Assembly: GCA_019722365.1 (NCBI GenBank)
Contig: JADFUC010001895.1
Coordinates: forward strand, 62,001-126,000
Direction: 5' to 3'
DNA length: 64,000 nucleotides
Origin: Lithospermum erythrorhizon
Lineage: Eukaryota; Streptophyta; Magnoliopsida; Boraginales; Boraginaceae
This document shows, one piece after another, positions 25,375 to 47,031 of this stretch. The notes below the pieces were generated by a model. It searched no databases, was not told the origin of the DNA, and worked only from the letters and a program-made list of their open reading frames with translations. Position 1 is the first letter of the stretch. Each line of letters starts with the position of its first letter. The position numbers were made by a program, and so were the translations under genes.

Positions 25375-27440
25375 TAAATAAAATACTTACTGCAATTATT
25401 CTCCTCTTACTCCTATATATGCACACACATACATATAGAAGAAAAAAAAAATACCCTTTTATCTTAACTCACTATTTTTCCCCTCCTCAGTTTATTAAAA
25501 AAAAAGATTATAAGTTAATATGGAAAAAAGTGTCTAGCACAATATATTCACTCAAGAATTAACTTAATGATGTCATTATTTATTTATGGACCCTTTTAAA
25601 TAAGTTTGATAAATGAAGTAAGAAAATGGGAAATATAAAAAGTTGTAAGAAGAGAGAATGGAAGATAAAGAGGCAATAAAAACAACCCGTGTGTGTTGTG
25701 GAGTATCTTTAGCCAAACCCTCTCCCCCTTTTATTCCTATGATGAAAAGTTTTTTGGAAGTAAAATATGGTAAATATTCGCTTTAAGACATGAAAATCAT
25801 GGAAAATATAGAAAAAGGGTAGTTGACTTTTTTACCATTGGTTGGGATGTGTTTGGCATGCAATAGTTAAGGAAATGAAGTAGAAGTGTGAAATTGTGGA
25901 ACATATCTCCTCGGTTAGATTAGATAATATTTCTTGTTTGTTATATCAATTCATGATACATAAATAATAACAATGTAACATGTGTGAAGAATTGAAATAT
26001 ATTATCTCTTATTCTTTTCGATTTAATTACACTTTTTAAATAAAACATTAAAAAATAACGTTGAACTTGATAACGTTAAGAAATAAGGCTTAGCAATAAA
26101 GGAAACTCCTTTAGACTAAACCTCCTAACCGAAAAAATATGACCTATTGGAAAATACCGAAATTTTAAAAAACACAATCTTCATATCAAAGTCTATCAAA
26201 ACTGAAAATACTTCGCTTATTGATGATCAAATATAAGGGCTTCCACCATCAAATTGGATTATAGTTTTATCTCTTCTTGAAAATAAAAAAATAAATTAGT
26301 TAATTAATAAAGTATTTTTTGGCTACATGATTAGTAATTAGGGACGGAGGAAGCTAATTTTTACCAATGTGAAGTGGTTGAAGGGCATTTTTGCCATTTA
26401 AATAATGAGCAACTCCTCTTTGAATATTGTTTGTAATGACATAAATGTCTTCCGACTAACTCAACTATAACATACAAAAAAAATCTTACGTGATGAAACT
26501 TTAGACATAACTTGACAATACGAGGCTTTTATTAACCATGAATAGGTGATCTAGTGCATTAATAATTTAATAATAGGATAATTAGGCTGTGGAGGCAGCA
26601 TTTTTCCAAGAGTTTCCAATAACTTCTTAGGATGTAGATATGTAATGTGAAACCAGTAATGATTAGGTAATGATCACAGTTAAATTTAATGTTTATTAAT
26701 ATTTATATGTGTAATTTGATATAAAAAGTAGTGCAGTATTACTTTAAAATGTCTTGTCCCAAGATGAATGCAAGTAGAAAAAATTAAAAAAAAAAAATGT
26801 ACTAAAAAATTGTTTTATGCATAATTAAAATGTGTACCAAAGTTGATTAAACAAGTTGGTACATAATGGTAACTAAAATTAAAAATATGCTTATATAATT
26901 GACTTCAATAATTTTTTATTGAGAAAATAGTACATATTACCTAAAATATACCCAAAAAATATATCCTAAAATACTATAATGTGTATTTTTTTTATCATTA
27001 ATGAACAAAAAACTTAATGAACCGTAACTTTCCACATCTAATTAACCCCATCTAATTGTCCTCAAATCTACTATAGGGAAGATCGCGAGCTCATAAGTTT
27101 GGTTCTATTACTCATTTTTCTATCATGGTTATATATGAAGTAATTAAACTAGATCCCCATTTAATTGAAACTGCAAAGTATATTGAGATAAATATTTAAT
27201 ATTTAATTATTCTTTTATTATATTATTAAAAAAATTAAAAGAAATAATATTATGAAAGTATTTTAAAAATCTGAATCAATTATATAAATTTTATATCTTC
27301 CGAGGAGCCAAGAAATAATTTAATAATTGATGAGTGAAGTTGATTATAAAAGTTAAGCGTCTATTAAAATGGATTGGAAGGAGTATTAATTTCATGGTCT
27401 CTAATTTTTTTGAAATATATAGACATGATCTTGTTGCCCG
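25375..27440. other. Upstream region of the HD-ZIP IV gene, no gene seen
   Basis: AT-rich sequence. Candidate promoter material lies within the first few hundred bases, including a pyrimidine-rich leader at about 25385-25420 (CTCCTCTTACTCC on the plus strand). I did not find a convincing L1 box. Further left of the LINE nothing is recognised. Confidence 0.4.
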
Positions 27441-27449
27441 ATAGATAAT

Positions 27450-29960
27450 ATTGGGCACAAGAGGCGGGCGAATGGAACCCGAAGGGGATTAAGGAACCTG
27501 ACCTACTTTTCATCTTGCTCAGTAGCGAGAGGAAAGCAAAATCTAATAACAGCTTTACAAGATGACAATCGAGGTGTAAAGCGGGGAATGACATCACAAT
27601 TGATTAAATACCTCGTGATGACCTTTTTTATACAAGGTTGTTTGCCTCGGAAACTGGAGGGCTTATACCCGTCACGGGACATTCACAGCGTGGCGTTAGT
27701 AGATGGGGCACTTTTCCACGAAACACCCGTTTATTTCGGAGGATGTGAAGCGGAGTCTTTTTTCAATGCATGACACAAAATCTCCAGGACCGGATGGTAT
27801 GTCTGCAGTTTTTTTCAAGCATTATTGGGACATTGTGGGAGGGGACTTGAGTAGGATGGTACTCCAGTGGGTTAATGAAGGGGACTTTCGAAGTAAATTC
27901 AACTTTACTTTGATTTTCACATCCCAAGTGACCGCCCCTCTCGATATGGCGTGGTTTAGACCCATTGCCCTGCAATAGCGTTCTTTGAGGTAGTGGGGAA
28001 TGTTTTGGCTACAAGATTAAGTCGATTTTACCATCGGAGTTATGTAAGAGGTACCAGTGCTTTTGTGTCGCGGCGAGGCTTATTACGGACAATGTGTTGG
28101 CTACTCTTTTTGAAATTTCGTCATTTTTATTAAAAACGAGGCAAAGGGGAAGAAGGATTAAATGTCTATTAAACTAAACATGTTGAAGGCTTATGATCGG
28201 ATCGAGTGGTCTTTTTTGAGGGCCATGCTTATCAAAAGCTGGGTTTTAGTGTTCAATGGGCGAAAATAATCATGGACTATGTAACCTCGGTGTCATACTC
28301 GGTTCTTATTAATGGGGGATGGGGGCAGGGGTTTTTATTAAAGCCAGAAATTAAGTAGAGATTGAGACGAGGGGGCCAGCTACTATCCATTTATCTTTTT
28401 CATAATTTGCACAGAAGGCCTTATAGCCTTGATTCGGGATGCATGTTTGAGTGGAACCATCAAAGGTATCCAAGTTGAAATTTCTGTTAGACCTGCTTAC
28501 TACTAACTACTTGAATGATACTTTATTATTGGGTGAAGCCACGGTGGAAGAGGCTTTGAATTTCATGGCAATACTAAGACAATATGAAGAATGGTCCGGA
28601 CAAAAGGCGAGTGTCCAGAAATCTTCGGTTGTCTTTAGTCCTAATGTGCAACAATCAAATAGAGATGTCATAGCAAATATTTTTGGGGATATACGAGTAG
28701 AAACTCATGAAAGTATGCACGGGTCTCTAACTATCATTGGCGGCTCAAAAAGCCATTTTCACACTCCGCAATGGAAGTGAAGCTCGAGGATAGTAGGCGG
28801 AAACCCGACTACTCTCAAGCGGGAAGAAATTTTGTGCGTAGTTTTCTAAGTTATTCCTAGTTATGTTATCTGATGTTTCACTTGTCCTATCTACACATTT
28901 GCGAGGAAATACACTCCGTCATAATAGCTCTTGAGTGGGGAATCTGAACCGCGAGAGAAAATACATTGGAGCTCATGGAGGGACTTTGAGCTTTAAGTAA
29001 AGATCGAGGGTCACCGAGCCGGAGATATGCATCACTTGACGAAGCCTTATGTAACGTATGGCGTTTGTTGAAGCCCGAACCAACGGCGTTCTTGCGAGAG
29101 TCACAAAACTAAAATATTTTACATTATGGACTCTTTGGACAACTACTTTGGGACCAAAACGGAAAACTTCCTTGGAGGGAGCCTCCCTCTACGTAAGGGA
29201 TATAATAAAAGCCATTAGATGGAAAATTGAAAGCGGGAAGAGAAGCGTCTGAAGATATGGGAGGATAGTTGGTTGAATGCATGCACAGTCGGCCCGATCA
29301 CGCGGGCGGCAGGGACTTCTGTCGACTATCTAGGACGCCGGCAGTATATTGGCACACGGAACATATTGAAGGTCAGTTCATGGTTTTAATGTGGATAGTG
29401 AAGAGATTCTTCAACTATCTCTCAATAATCTAAATCAGGCAGATTCACTTATATGGGGATCACACCAAAAGGGTTGTTTTACGGTCAAAGCAGCATATGA
29501 GTTCATCCATACCCTCAGCCAAGAAACTTCATCGGGTTCTACTACAAGTAATCCACAACTTTTTATTTATAAAAGGTTTTGGAAGATAAAAATTCCAGAG
29601 AAGATCAAACACTTCTTATGGAGGGCTTTAAAGGAGAATATGCCTACTACAAATAAACTTAGACAACGGAAAGTAGATATTCAATCGACATACATTTTAT
29701 GTGGGATACATGAGGAGACAGTTATGCATGTACTTCATCTGTGCAGATTTACTCAAGAAGTGAATTAATTACTCAAGCTAGCACACATAAATGGTAGAGA
29801 AATGGAGTTTCAAGATCTATTTGTACTGGAATGGGACAAATTACCTCCGGACCGATTTCGGGCTTAGTTGATCAGCATGTGGATGGTGTGGCATCATAGA
29901 AACCAAAGAGTCCATGGAAAGCGCCTCTCGATCCCGGCAGAAGGAAATTCTTGAGTCGAC
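27450..29960 (+). mobile_element. Degenerate non-LTR retrotransposon (LINE) reverse transcriptase
   Basis: Reverse transcriptase blocks occur in order on the plus strand but in several frames. They are: HDTKSPGPDGMSAVFFKHYW (27766 on), DMAWFRPIAL (27943), ITDNVLATLFEI (28082), LNMLKAYDRIEWSF (28170), RGQL and SIYLF traces (28370), and EALNFMAILRQYEEWSGQKA (28550). After the fingers-palm region come LEGASLYVRDIIKAIRWKIE (29175). Then follows the zf-RVT-like C-terminal part: DSLIWGSHQKGCFTVKAAYE, KIKIPEKIKHFLWRALKENM and HVLHLC (29440-29760). This order is that of plant L1-type LINE ORF2. The YxDD centre is not cleanly readable, stops are frequent, and no endonuclease, ORF1 or poly(A) tail was found. 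It is a 5'-truncated dead copy. Confidence 0.85.
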
Positions 29961-32900
29961 CTCTCTTTTTTGGCAAGCTTAAGAGGCCAGGCTCAAGACA
30001 GACACAACAAACAACAAATAAGGGTTTTTAATTTCTTCACTTTCGGTTATATAGGAGGGTTAGGGGCTTGAGTTTCAACTGGGTCATTTGTTTTAAACTT
30101 CATTTGGTCGTGGCCAATTTTAGTTTAAGTTTTGAAGAGCTTTTGGGCCCTACGAGGTGTTTTGTTTTTCATAGTACAACCCAATGTGGTCTTAAAATTC
30201 TTTAAGCCTTAGGGTACCAAAAAAGCTCTGAGACTAATGCTTACTTTATTATTTAAATATGAATCAACCCGTATTTAATTTTTCAAATTTTTTTATTTAT
30301 TCATGATCTAATATCTAATATGTTTCTAAATTTGCCAACAATTAACATCACAAATCTTGTATTATCACGTAACATTAAGAGCCAAAAAGATCCACGAAAC
30401 AATTCAACATCAACTACTTTTTAACACACTCAAAAAAATCTCGCATTCTTGTCAATCACGCCCAGTTACCAGCATATTCAGTGATATAGATTCATATTAT
30501 AAATTATCAAAATAACACAAAGTATCTGCGAAATACTAACATAAACCCAAAAGCAATGCTCCGTGAAAGATTAACTACAATAGCTGAGATTCGCAAACTC
30601 AAAAAGCATCTAAAAAATCGATATCGAAATCATGAAAAAATCAAGAAATGAAAAAAAGATAAAAAAGTTGAAGCTTTATATAACCGAATCAAAAGCATAG
30701 CGAAATAAAATTGCCATGAGATTCTAAACCCCCATAAATCACCTAATTTTGTGTAATGTTATGTAATGATACAAAGATCGTGATATTGAAAATTGTTATA
30801 ATTTGAACTTTAATAGATTGGTAGATATTGGATTGTCAAAATAAAAAATACATCTAAAAATTTAAATGTAGTTGATTAGCATTCAAAATAATAAGGACGT
30901 AATAGTGCAATGTGAATTTTTTAAAGCCGTGTTTTGAGATTTTGAGGCAAGTACGTTTAATTTCACTTTGTTTTTTGAATGTTGTCTTGGAGGGCCTCTT
31001 TGTGGACAGTTCGGTTGCATAGAGTGGTCCATTCAAAACTGGACTAGTTGGATAGACAATTAAATGTATTTTCCAACTATTTATTTTTAATAAAATCGCT
31101 TATTAACAAAAAAAAAAAAAATCTAAGTTCACCAAATAAATTAACCTTAAGAATTATGCTACTATTGATTTATTGTTGTGCTGCTATTAGGTAAAGAGGA
31201 AATTTCCCCCCTATTTATTTGATCCATCTGTTTGGCAATATTAGTTAGAGGTGATGAAGAGATAATAATGATGTTAGGTATAATTAAAACGACTTAATCA
31301 TCAATTTCATTTGCTTTACCTAAGAGAAATCAGATTTTAACTTCTCGTTTTGTATGAAAGTAGCATGAAGCAATTGACAAAAATTTATTTCACTTACAAG
31401 CAAGTTTTCTTCATGTAGTAATATATCAATTCATGGTCTCCATTGAATATAAATATTGAGTAATAAATACATGTAAATGTTGGTTGAGCACAGTTTTCTT
31501 AATGCTAATCCTGGTCCAAATCTGAGCCCTCATATAAGGGAAATAATGCTCTTCATGGTGTAGAGATCAAATCATTTGACTTATGCGTTTGATGGCAATT
31601 ACTAGACAAAATTATTTATAATCTTTAAGTTGGTCAAAAGCCAATTACTTCTTATCAAATCTTGTACTAAACATTAAGATCTCTAAGGTGTGCTGTTTTT
31701 GCTTAGCTTGCTTTCTTGTTCTTTTTAGTTAATTGTGCAATTAAATTATTATGGCCGTTGTTGTTTTATACTTACTAATGTTTACGTACGCAAACTTTGA
31801 GCACCTCAACTATATAGTTGAACAAACTAATCTGGAGAGGACTTGAAACACTATAAGCTTACAAAGAGTCTTCACCTCTACCTAAGAGGGATAAGTGATG
31901 TTCGGATAATACACAGTCTTACTATTACCATGTGTAATTTGTTCGCTTCTTTGTGTAGAATATGTGTTTTTCATAAGTGATTTGCGGAGGTTATTACTTC
32001 CATGGAGGTGATTATCTATCATTTAAAGTTGGATGAAGTCATATACTCGTAGTAGGTTATTAATTACATGCATGTTCTTGCTTCCAATACATAAATATCT
32101 CCTCCCCCAGCGGACCACTTTAATTTATTTCTAATATTTGCGTCAACTTTGAATGCAGCCATGCATTAAGGCCCAGACAGAGCGAACGAATCTCAATTTA
32201 ATTTTACCCAGAAAATAATGAAAGAAACTATGAAAAATATATTAAGAGGTCATTAAAGATGAACGTACATTGCATAAATGATCATGTGAGTGACAATCAA
32301 GTTATTACTCCCTAAGAAAGTTGGAAAGAAGATATTATTAGATAGTCATTCAACATGTCACAAACATCAAAAGGGTATTGATATATAAATGTTTGGAGTC
32401 CTCTTTGTGCTATATAAAGCTCTTTTCAATGAAGCTAAGTGGAATTAAACTTCATTTTTTTAACTCAACTCGTATAAACTTATTCTATATGATGGCGTTT
32501 AGAATGATGTGAGAGTTTTGTTATCTTCTATACCTTATTCAACAATCTTCAGTCTTCGCAGAGATCTAAAATATGTTGCATTGCGACGTTGAACGTTGTT
32601 GGAAGTTCTGTTTGCTGCTATAAGTTGTTCTCACAAATGATATGATGGTCATTGATCCAACCTTAACAATCATCAGGCATACACCATATTGATTGCTTGT
32701 ATGGCTTCAAATAAAGTTATGATATCCATTTTATGCAATGAGAAGGAGGGAGGTGAATGAGTTCTGAATACATGCTTCGCTTTTGCTGACAGATGTGATG
32801 AAAACTATTTTACACTAGAAATTGAGTGGTTGAAATATTGATGTAAATAAAAGGAAAAATTGATAAATTAAGCAAAACAAGTACAACATATCAAATCAAT

Positions 32901-33088
32901 GTCTGCTAACTTCACCACACCATAAGGTTATGCACCTGATACAGATATTCTCAGTTCGATGCACAAATCTAAAAAACTAAAGCCCTTTGTCTCTTTCAGA
33001 GACTCTAGAATGACAGTAAGGCTTATAAAGATTCAACCTAACTTTCAAACTATATTGCATCGGTTTCATCAGAAAAGCATCAATGTAA
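29961..33088. other. Intergenic, no gene recognised
   Basis: Mostly AT-rich DNA between the LINE remnant and the 3' end of DGD2. A poly(A)-like run (about 31108-31120) may mark the end of another retroposed piece. No conserved frame is seen on either strand. The DGD2 3' UTR would occupy the last few hundred bases. Confidence 0.4.
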
Positions 33089-35894
33089 TTAATTCCAAGA
33101 TGTCCACTTTCTTGACGATATTCCCCATATTCCAGAAGGGAGCACGCCAAGATCCTTCTGTTGCTCTTTATCTGGTTGAGAACCAAAAACCGCTGTTGAC
33201 ATGAAATGAGCAAAAGCTGATGCATCCTCAAGACTACGAGGAAGACTCAAAGATGTTGATTGAAACCACGTTGATGATTTATTTCCGGGTTTTGCAGGCA
33301 TTTTCTCTACCTCTGAAACTTTGAGAAATCTCTCTGTAGCTGCTTCCCATGATAGCTCATGCCTTTGTGCAGTCGTCAACATGAGAGGCTCGTTAGAAAG
33401 TGCCATGCATGTAGCTTTTACAAACCCTTTACCATCATTGTAAGTTCGGCAATTTGGGAACTGTTTGAAGAATTCATTTGAGGGGTGATCGGCACACACG
33501 ACAATTTTTCCCATTGCTAAAGCTTCAGCTGATGTAGTACAAACTACATCTGTGGTGCTTGGGTTCAGGAGCACCTTGTAGCTAAAAGATACAAAAGAAT
33601 ACTATTAATCAATAACTAATCAGAAATTTAAATTATGTAATAAACCTAAGGAATATCAAGATTTCCACTCCATGGAGCACCAAATATATAGGAATTAACT
33701 CTCTGAAATTCGATACACGCTCTTGCAACAACCAACATTAAAAATAATTTAGAAAACAAGCAGATGAAGATCACCGGGGGAGTTTTCTTCACCCTCCAGT
33801 GGCAGAGGAAGTATGAGTTTTATATACAGACATATTTTTGCTTCCCTCACTGGGGATATTATAATGTTATAACATGTTTCAGAAAACACAACTGCAATTG
33901 AAAATATCCATTATTTCATTGGAAACCTACAATTGTTAGCATAAGGAGGTATCAGCTTTACTAATATGTGTATTTCTAGCAATTTATTTATGAGACAATA
34001 GCATAACTAGTATCAGGTTTAATAATCCAAGTGTAACTGTAGCGATTAACTTGAAGTGAGTAAACCAATTCCAGAGCTACCCTGAAGAACTCAGCGAACT
34101 ATAGTGATTATACAAAAAAATTAACTTTCTGATCCTTGAGCTCCATCTACATAAAGTCCCGGGGATGATTTTGATATTTCCTGGACAACTACTTTTTATA
34201 CAAATTTGCTTTGCCAAAACTCAAGCATAAGCAACCATGCTGCCTGGGATTAACATTCTTTGTATATAACAACATTCTATGAGTGCTGTAGTCATTCTGC
34301 TATTGAAAGCCTTCTTATTAAACACTCCAATCAGGAGTACAACGGAGTAGGAGACAGCAATAAGAGGCTAAAAGGATATAACTTCAGGAATATAATAGAA
34401 AAGGTACTGGTTTAAGGGGGCATCTTCAATTTGGAACAGTTCAGGCATAGAAAACTCACCGGGTTCCAATTGTTCGGTCCATCCCCTTGTTTTATTTTTC
34501 TCTTAAGACAGTTATATGAAAAATATGACATAGGGTTTTGAACAGTACAATCTTACTCATGAAATATAGAATCGCCATGATCCCGCCCTGGATGAACCCT
34601 TACTGTTATATCCAACTTTTTGGCAGCTTCTTCAATTTGGGGAGAATCCTCTCCACTCCCATATAGGTCCACCTCAAGCCCTTCTAGTTCCTTCTGATGT
34701 TCTTGCAGAAGATTAAGTAACTCCCTATAGCCTTTGCTCCATACCATTTTCCCAATATAATAGGCACCCTTGGTAAAGGGTTGGTCTTCATTCTTCTGTT
34801 GCTCGATTTTTCTCGTTCCAATTTCAAGAAACTTTGGGTTGACCCCATGGACATTGCAAACAATAGATCTTGGAAGATCCTGGGTAGCAGCAGATAACCT
34901 TATTACCTGAAATTTCCAGGCATTTCATATCCCATGAGCACGCAAAAATTTGAGGGTAAGAGACATACTCTTTCTTTAGTTGCACTCAATGACGACAAAA
35001 AAAAAGATTCTAACTAAGTTCACAAAAATGAAGTTATGACGGGATTGATTGAAAATCCGTAAGTAGTACTTATAATATGAAGTGTGAAGATATTATGTCT
35101 GACACACAGAAAGCTAGAAGAGGTGTCCAACCATACCTTGTGACAATAAATGTTTACCACCCAACTATTCATGAACTCTAACATAAGTGCATGCAATCCA
35201 TTCTTCTCCCTCCTCACATATTCTACATAGTTGGTGTGAACAATTCCTATAACAAGACGAAATCTTATTTTCCACCTCTTTCCATGATGATACCACGTAA
35301 GATGCTCAGGTTCTTCAAGGACTGCAATATCTAGCTCATTGTCAGGGATCGCTTCTGTAATATCCCCTAAAGCAAGGATGCTCCTCTTCTCTAGATCAAA
35401 CTGCATTGCAGAGTTAAGTTAAATACCAGCAGCACATCATTTCGTTGACGAAAATGAACTAGCTGATGAATTCATATACCACACATCTGAGACTTAGTCA
35501 AAGAGGCATTGGATAAACAAACCGATATATATTGGTGAATATGATCTTTAAACGTTCACTTAGATTACGGAGTATTTATCAAAGACACTAAATCAATTTT
35601 TACCTTTCCTGGATAGAAACGTATAGTAAAACTTGATGAGAATCCTGTCCTCTCTTCAACCCACTGGCGGACATATTTCTCTTGCTCTGTCGTTGAACTA
35701 AATACCATGTTATTTGGATATACATGTTCTTGGTCATGCCTTGTCAACCAAGGAATCACCAAAGTGATTTTCCTGTCCCCATCTTTGGCAAGATAAGCAG
35801 CCCGGAACAAAGGGTTGACAGATGTCCCCGTCATCCATGGAAGGCTTGCAGTTGTAAATATAGCAATGTGTTGTTTCTCCGCCATTTCAGCCAT
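33089..35894 (-). CDS. DGD2: Digalactosyldiacylglycerol synthase, DGD2 type
   Basis: DGD enzymes transfer galactose from UDP-galactose to monogalactosyldiacylglycerol at the outer chloroplast envelope. DGD2 is the short form induced by phosphate starvation in Arabidopsis. Four minus-strand exons join in frame: 35894-35604, 35400-35137, 34906-34557, 33581-33089. They give 465 residues, near the DGD2 length and lacking the long N-terminal extension of DGD1. Hallmarks: [20 protein letters not shown] (start), [69 protein letters not shown], and [19 protein letters not shown]. The GT4 nucleotide-sugar region follows: [20 protein letters not shown], then [20 protein letters not shown]. An ATG three codons downstream (35885) is an alternative start. 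The C-terminal tail is variable in the family. No lesion is seen. Confidence 0.94.
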
Positions 35895-38800
35895 GTGAAT
35901 TAACAATATGTATCTTGATTGTGTGACATACACTCAAACCCCAATATAACAACAGCGAAAATCTCATGTAGTCGACAAATTCCTCAATGTTTGTTACAGC
36001 TGATCCACCTCCAAACCACTTTAACTCCAAAATCCAGTTCAAGATTATCACTTTCAAATGTTTCAACTGCTTAAATCAATTATAAACAACAGAAACTACA
36101 ATAAAATTCAACACAAAGACAATACAAAAAATTAAATATTGAATCACATCCTATCATATTATGATATCTAGTTAGCATGCTAATATCATACCTATGACGC
36201 AGTACCCCTCATAAATAATAACATTTCTAAATCCAGAAGCCTCTCATGAATTTTTCACCAATAGATACATTACATTAACATGCCCCAATGCCTGCCGAAT
36301 AGGCTCCATCTAAACGGGGTAGTGAGGGGGTCCGATCATTCTATAAACCAAACCAAACCAAGTCTCATTCTATACGAACACGACGTCTCCAATCACCTCA
36401 ACAAATCCATGTATGTCACCAAGAATCCAAACTTTATAACATGATACAGATTCAGAAGCAATAGGCAACACAATAACTAAAAATCTTAAATAACAAAATA
36501 TCGTGTATTAGTAAGAAACTAGGCCTCAAATAAAAATACCCACAAAAGAGGACAATACTTATTTCAAATCAAATACACAAAAAATCATCAAAAATGCAAT
36601 CTTTACGAAAAATAAATAAGTTTGGTTTTATAAAAAAAAACAATAACTTTCATGAATTGCTTACCTATTCTAGGAAGGCAAATGAATCTCTCACGCCGCA
36701 TACCTTTATTTTTCAAGCATTAGCTTATTGGGTAACTGATCAAATGAGCAATAACATTAAAAAAAATTCAAAGAATGAGAATAAAGAAGATCTGAGGTGG
36801 TGAACACCAAAATGTATGAATAAATATGAAACTTTTTTGATTGAATAATAAAGTAAAACAAAATTTATTGTAATGCAAATATGATAATTTAAAAGATTGA
36901 ATGTTTGTAATAATCTATCATCATTTTAGCATTTATTGATTGGTATATGTTGTGTAATTGGACAACGAATTAAAAAGAGACAAGTGGACAACAACATATG
37001 AAGACTTATGTGAGGCTTCAGGCTTGACTGCTTGAGTAGCCTGTCTGGCCCAAGTGGTGGACTTGAGAAATGGGGGTCCAATTCCCAATGTCGACATAAG
37101 ATTGGATAGTACACAATTTTACTGCGATGACAATAACAATTTACTTTTTTTTATGTGTTCTCATTTGTGATTCATGACCAAAACAAACATGTCGTATCTA
37201 ATAACTATATGGGTTGAATACATGAATGTAATATCTTCATTCATATCTATATAGGGGTATGAGGGCATCACTTCCATTAAGTTCGTATTATAATAAAAAT
37301 GGCTCATTACATTGTCTATTCTTCTTATCTATAGTGTGAAGTAGTAGAAAGTGTTTGCACTTCACTTTTGGGTTCGAAAACAACCTTTCTATTTTTACAG
37401 AGTAAGGTTGCATGCTATCCAACGACTCCTCTTATCCCGTTTTGACGTCAGTCTCTTCAAAGACATTGTGACATGTTAATGTTTCATATAAACTTTTAAT
37501 TGTCAAATAACTGAAGGAACATCATGCATCATATCATCAAAGGTTAAAATGGTTCCTAAAGCTTTCTGAAGACTGTGAATGAAGTCAGGTTCGAAAAAAA
37601 AGTGATATTCCTCAGCCACCATTGCTGACTCAAGAGTGTCACGGACATGCTTGATGCTTCATGTAAGCTTTCTAATTCAGGCAATGGAACATTGTTACGT
37701 GGAGACAAGAAAATAATCAATATATATCACTTGAATATGACAATTGCAAACCGTGTATTTGTCTGAAAGTGCTTTATTCTTTTTCAATGGCATTCATCTC
37801 AGAATAATAAAATCATTCTATTCAATCACTCATTATATATTTATATATGTACACCTTTTTGCTGGAAAAGGATGGAAATAGTCTTTGTGTGGAAATCTTT
37901 GGTTGATTATGTGATAGTCACTTTAATTTGTTCCTTTCGAATTATTGTGATGTGCTTATTCTTTTTGGGAAAAAAGGAATTCACATGGGAGAAGAAAATA
38001 ATCCAATTCTTAGGTTGAAAAGTGAAAAAATAGCTAGGTACATCAATATCATACATGCATAGGTAACATAGGTTGGTCATGGCTCATGATTCATGAATGA
38101 CCATTACTGATTAATGAAAAAAAAAAACAAAGAAGTTGATTTACCTTCAAATTAGTTGACTTTTTTCTCGATCCATAATCTATTAAAATATCATTACAAA
38201 TTTAATTTTTTCATTGACTTCTTAACAAATTATGTTTTGCCAGGTCAAGATCAATTAATTTTTGCACCATTCCAAAGTCTATCAAACATTTATATTTGAA
38301 GAGTGGGATTATCACCACAATACTCTAAAGAAAAAGTCGAATGATTCCTCTAATTGTGATTTTTTTTTCTCATATTGACATTCATACTTTGTGTAGATCG
38401 GTACCATACCAATATTTAAGAACTATGTATTGCCTATACGGGCGTCCAATGAGTCAATTGACTTTTCTAAAGTATCCATATGGTCACTGTTCTTGAATAA
38501 GGAGTATTAATTTTGGTAGTGGACTTGAACTATATAAACAAAAGTTAAAGAAAATCAAAATATGAGTATATGCCAATTATTTGTTGTGTAATTTTAGTAT
38601 ACCCATTGTCACAAACTAGTAATTTTCTAAATTGAACGAGCTATAAATGCGACAGCATGCTCAATTCAATTAAAAATAGCGTCTACAATAATGGATTGTT
38701 TGATGGAGTAGAATTGGGCGTTTTAAGAAAAAAGCTATCTTCAGCATGGCGTGTTTATCTTTTTTCACCTTTAACGGAGGTCGTGAATGAATACATAACC

Positions 38801-39381
38801 TTTATCACATACTGGCTAAATAACTTTTTGTTAATTGAAATGGCTTGATTTTGTCGCCCAATAAAGAAACTACCGGCTATTATACTTATAAATAGAGGGG
38901 TCGAAATAGTTATTTCATCCCAATTACTACACTATTTGAGTGTTGTGTATAAAGCTGAGGACCTGGGTGTCATTTTTTTATCTGTCCTAAGCTATTTAAT
39001 TCCCATTATTGCAATTTCCCGGGGCACCCAAGACCCAATCGGACCCAACTTCATTCTGGTGCCTGGTCAGCTAATAAATACTTTTTGAGAATCCCATAAA
39101 TCATTTTCCACCACTACATAAACAATCTAGATTTAAATCATAATTATTAAGATCGTAAAATTTATAAACTTTAATCATTAAATATTAAAACTTGTATTTT
39201 TTTTAATATATGGTATAGTAATACAAAAAAGGAAAAAATAATTCTTGAAATATTAATAATTTAGAAAAAGGAAAGTTGAAAAGTGGATCATTCAAGATTT
39301 CCATATATAAAGAAGCAGAAGCATTATAGAGGCAGACCCAAATTCGAGTAGCCGCGTCTCATAACTTTTTTGTTGAGAATA
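35895..39381. other. Divergent upstream region between DGD2 and NAD-ME2
   Basis: About 3.5 kb that must carry both promoters. I find no conserved frame. A less AT-rich patch lies at 36280-36420 and another at 38990-39070. I looked for the phosphate-response P1BS element (GNATATNC) close to DGD2 and did not find a convincing copy. Confidence 0.4.
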
Positions 39382-46298
<6,917 letters not shown>

Positions 46299-47031
46299 AG
46301 TGCTCATTCTTGACACTCTGAGGCTGTTTCCAACCAAGCCTGTCTTCCAGAGTGCTGCAGCAAATAATGAGTTGTTTACAAGAAGTTAATTCATTTGTTC
46401 ACAATTTTTGACATCCATTATTAATATATGAGAACAATGGCTGACTTGTTCTATATCAACTAGTTGTATTCTAAGGTTCTTGAAATTGACTTCTTTGTTT
46501 AGGCCTTCAGTTTTTGCTACCATATGAGCTTTATATATTGATCTTGTACTCTGTCTTCTGTTATCTATTCTCTGACCAAGTGTCCAAGACACAGATTGGT
46601 CTCTAAAAAGAATCGAGTTATGTAGTAAAATATGGAGTATTTAACTTGTCTTACTTCCTTGTCATAATAAGTCGTTCAAGAGGTAAGAAAGAAAATTGTC
46701 ATTAAGAAATACTAATTGATTTTGAGTGACTAAATATGAATTCCTTTTATTTGAAATCCTTAAATCCATACAACCAACAAAAATTGCAGCAATGGAAGAG
46801 CACCACCACTGGAGTTCCACTACTCAGTATTCAGTTGTGCTCCATTTATAGGAGTACCATCAAATTGCTTGTTGCATCATCTCAGTACAAAAACTAACTA
46901 ATACTAGCTGTTCGCCGTCAATTTATGGTTGGAGATGAGAGTAACATATCATCCGAACACACTAGCAATGTAGATTACTGACTTGTTTGTCAAAGCGGAA
47001 GAATCTATTATTTTACCTATGGTGTATCAAA
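46299..47031. other. Convergent 3' regions of NAD-ME2 and ATP11
   Basis: No additional gene is seen. The interval holds the 3' UTRs of two facing genes; short frames here lack any family resemblance. Confidence 0.5.

Noticed and set aside
33089..33231. Other-frame ORFs around the DGD2 stop
   Set aside because: They overlap the conserved DGD2 exon 4 out of frame.
36594..36803. Small plus-strand ORF upstream of NAD-ME2
   Set aside because: Low-complexity Asn/Lys-rich translation typical of AT-rich DNA, no family match.
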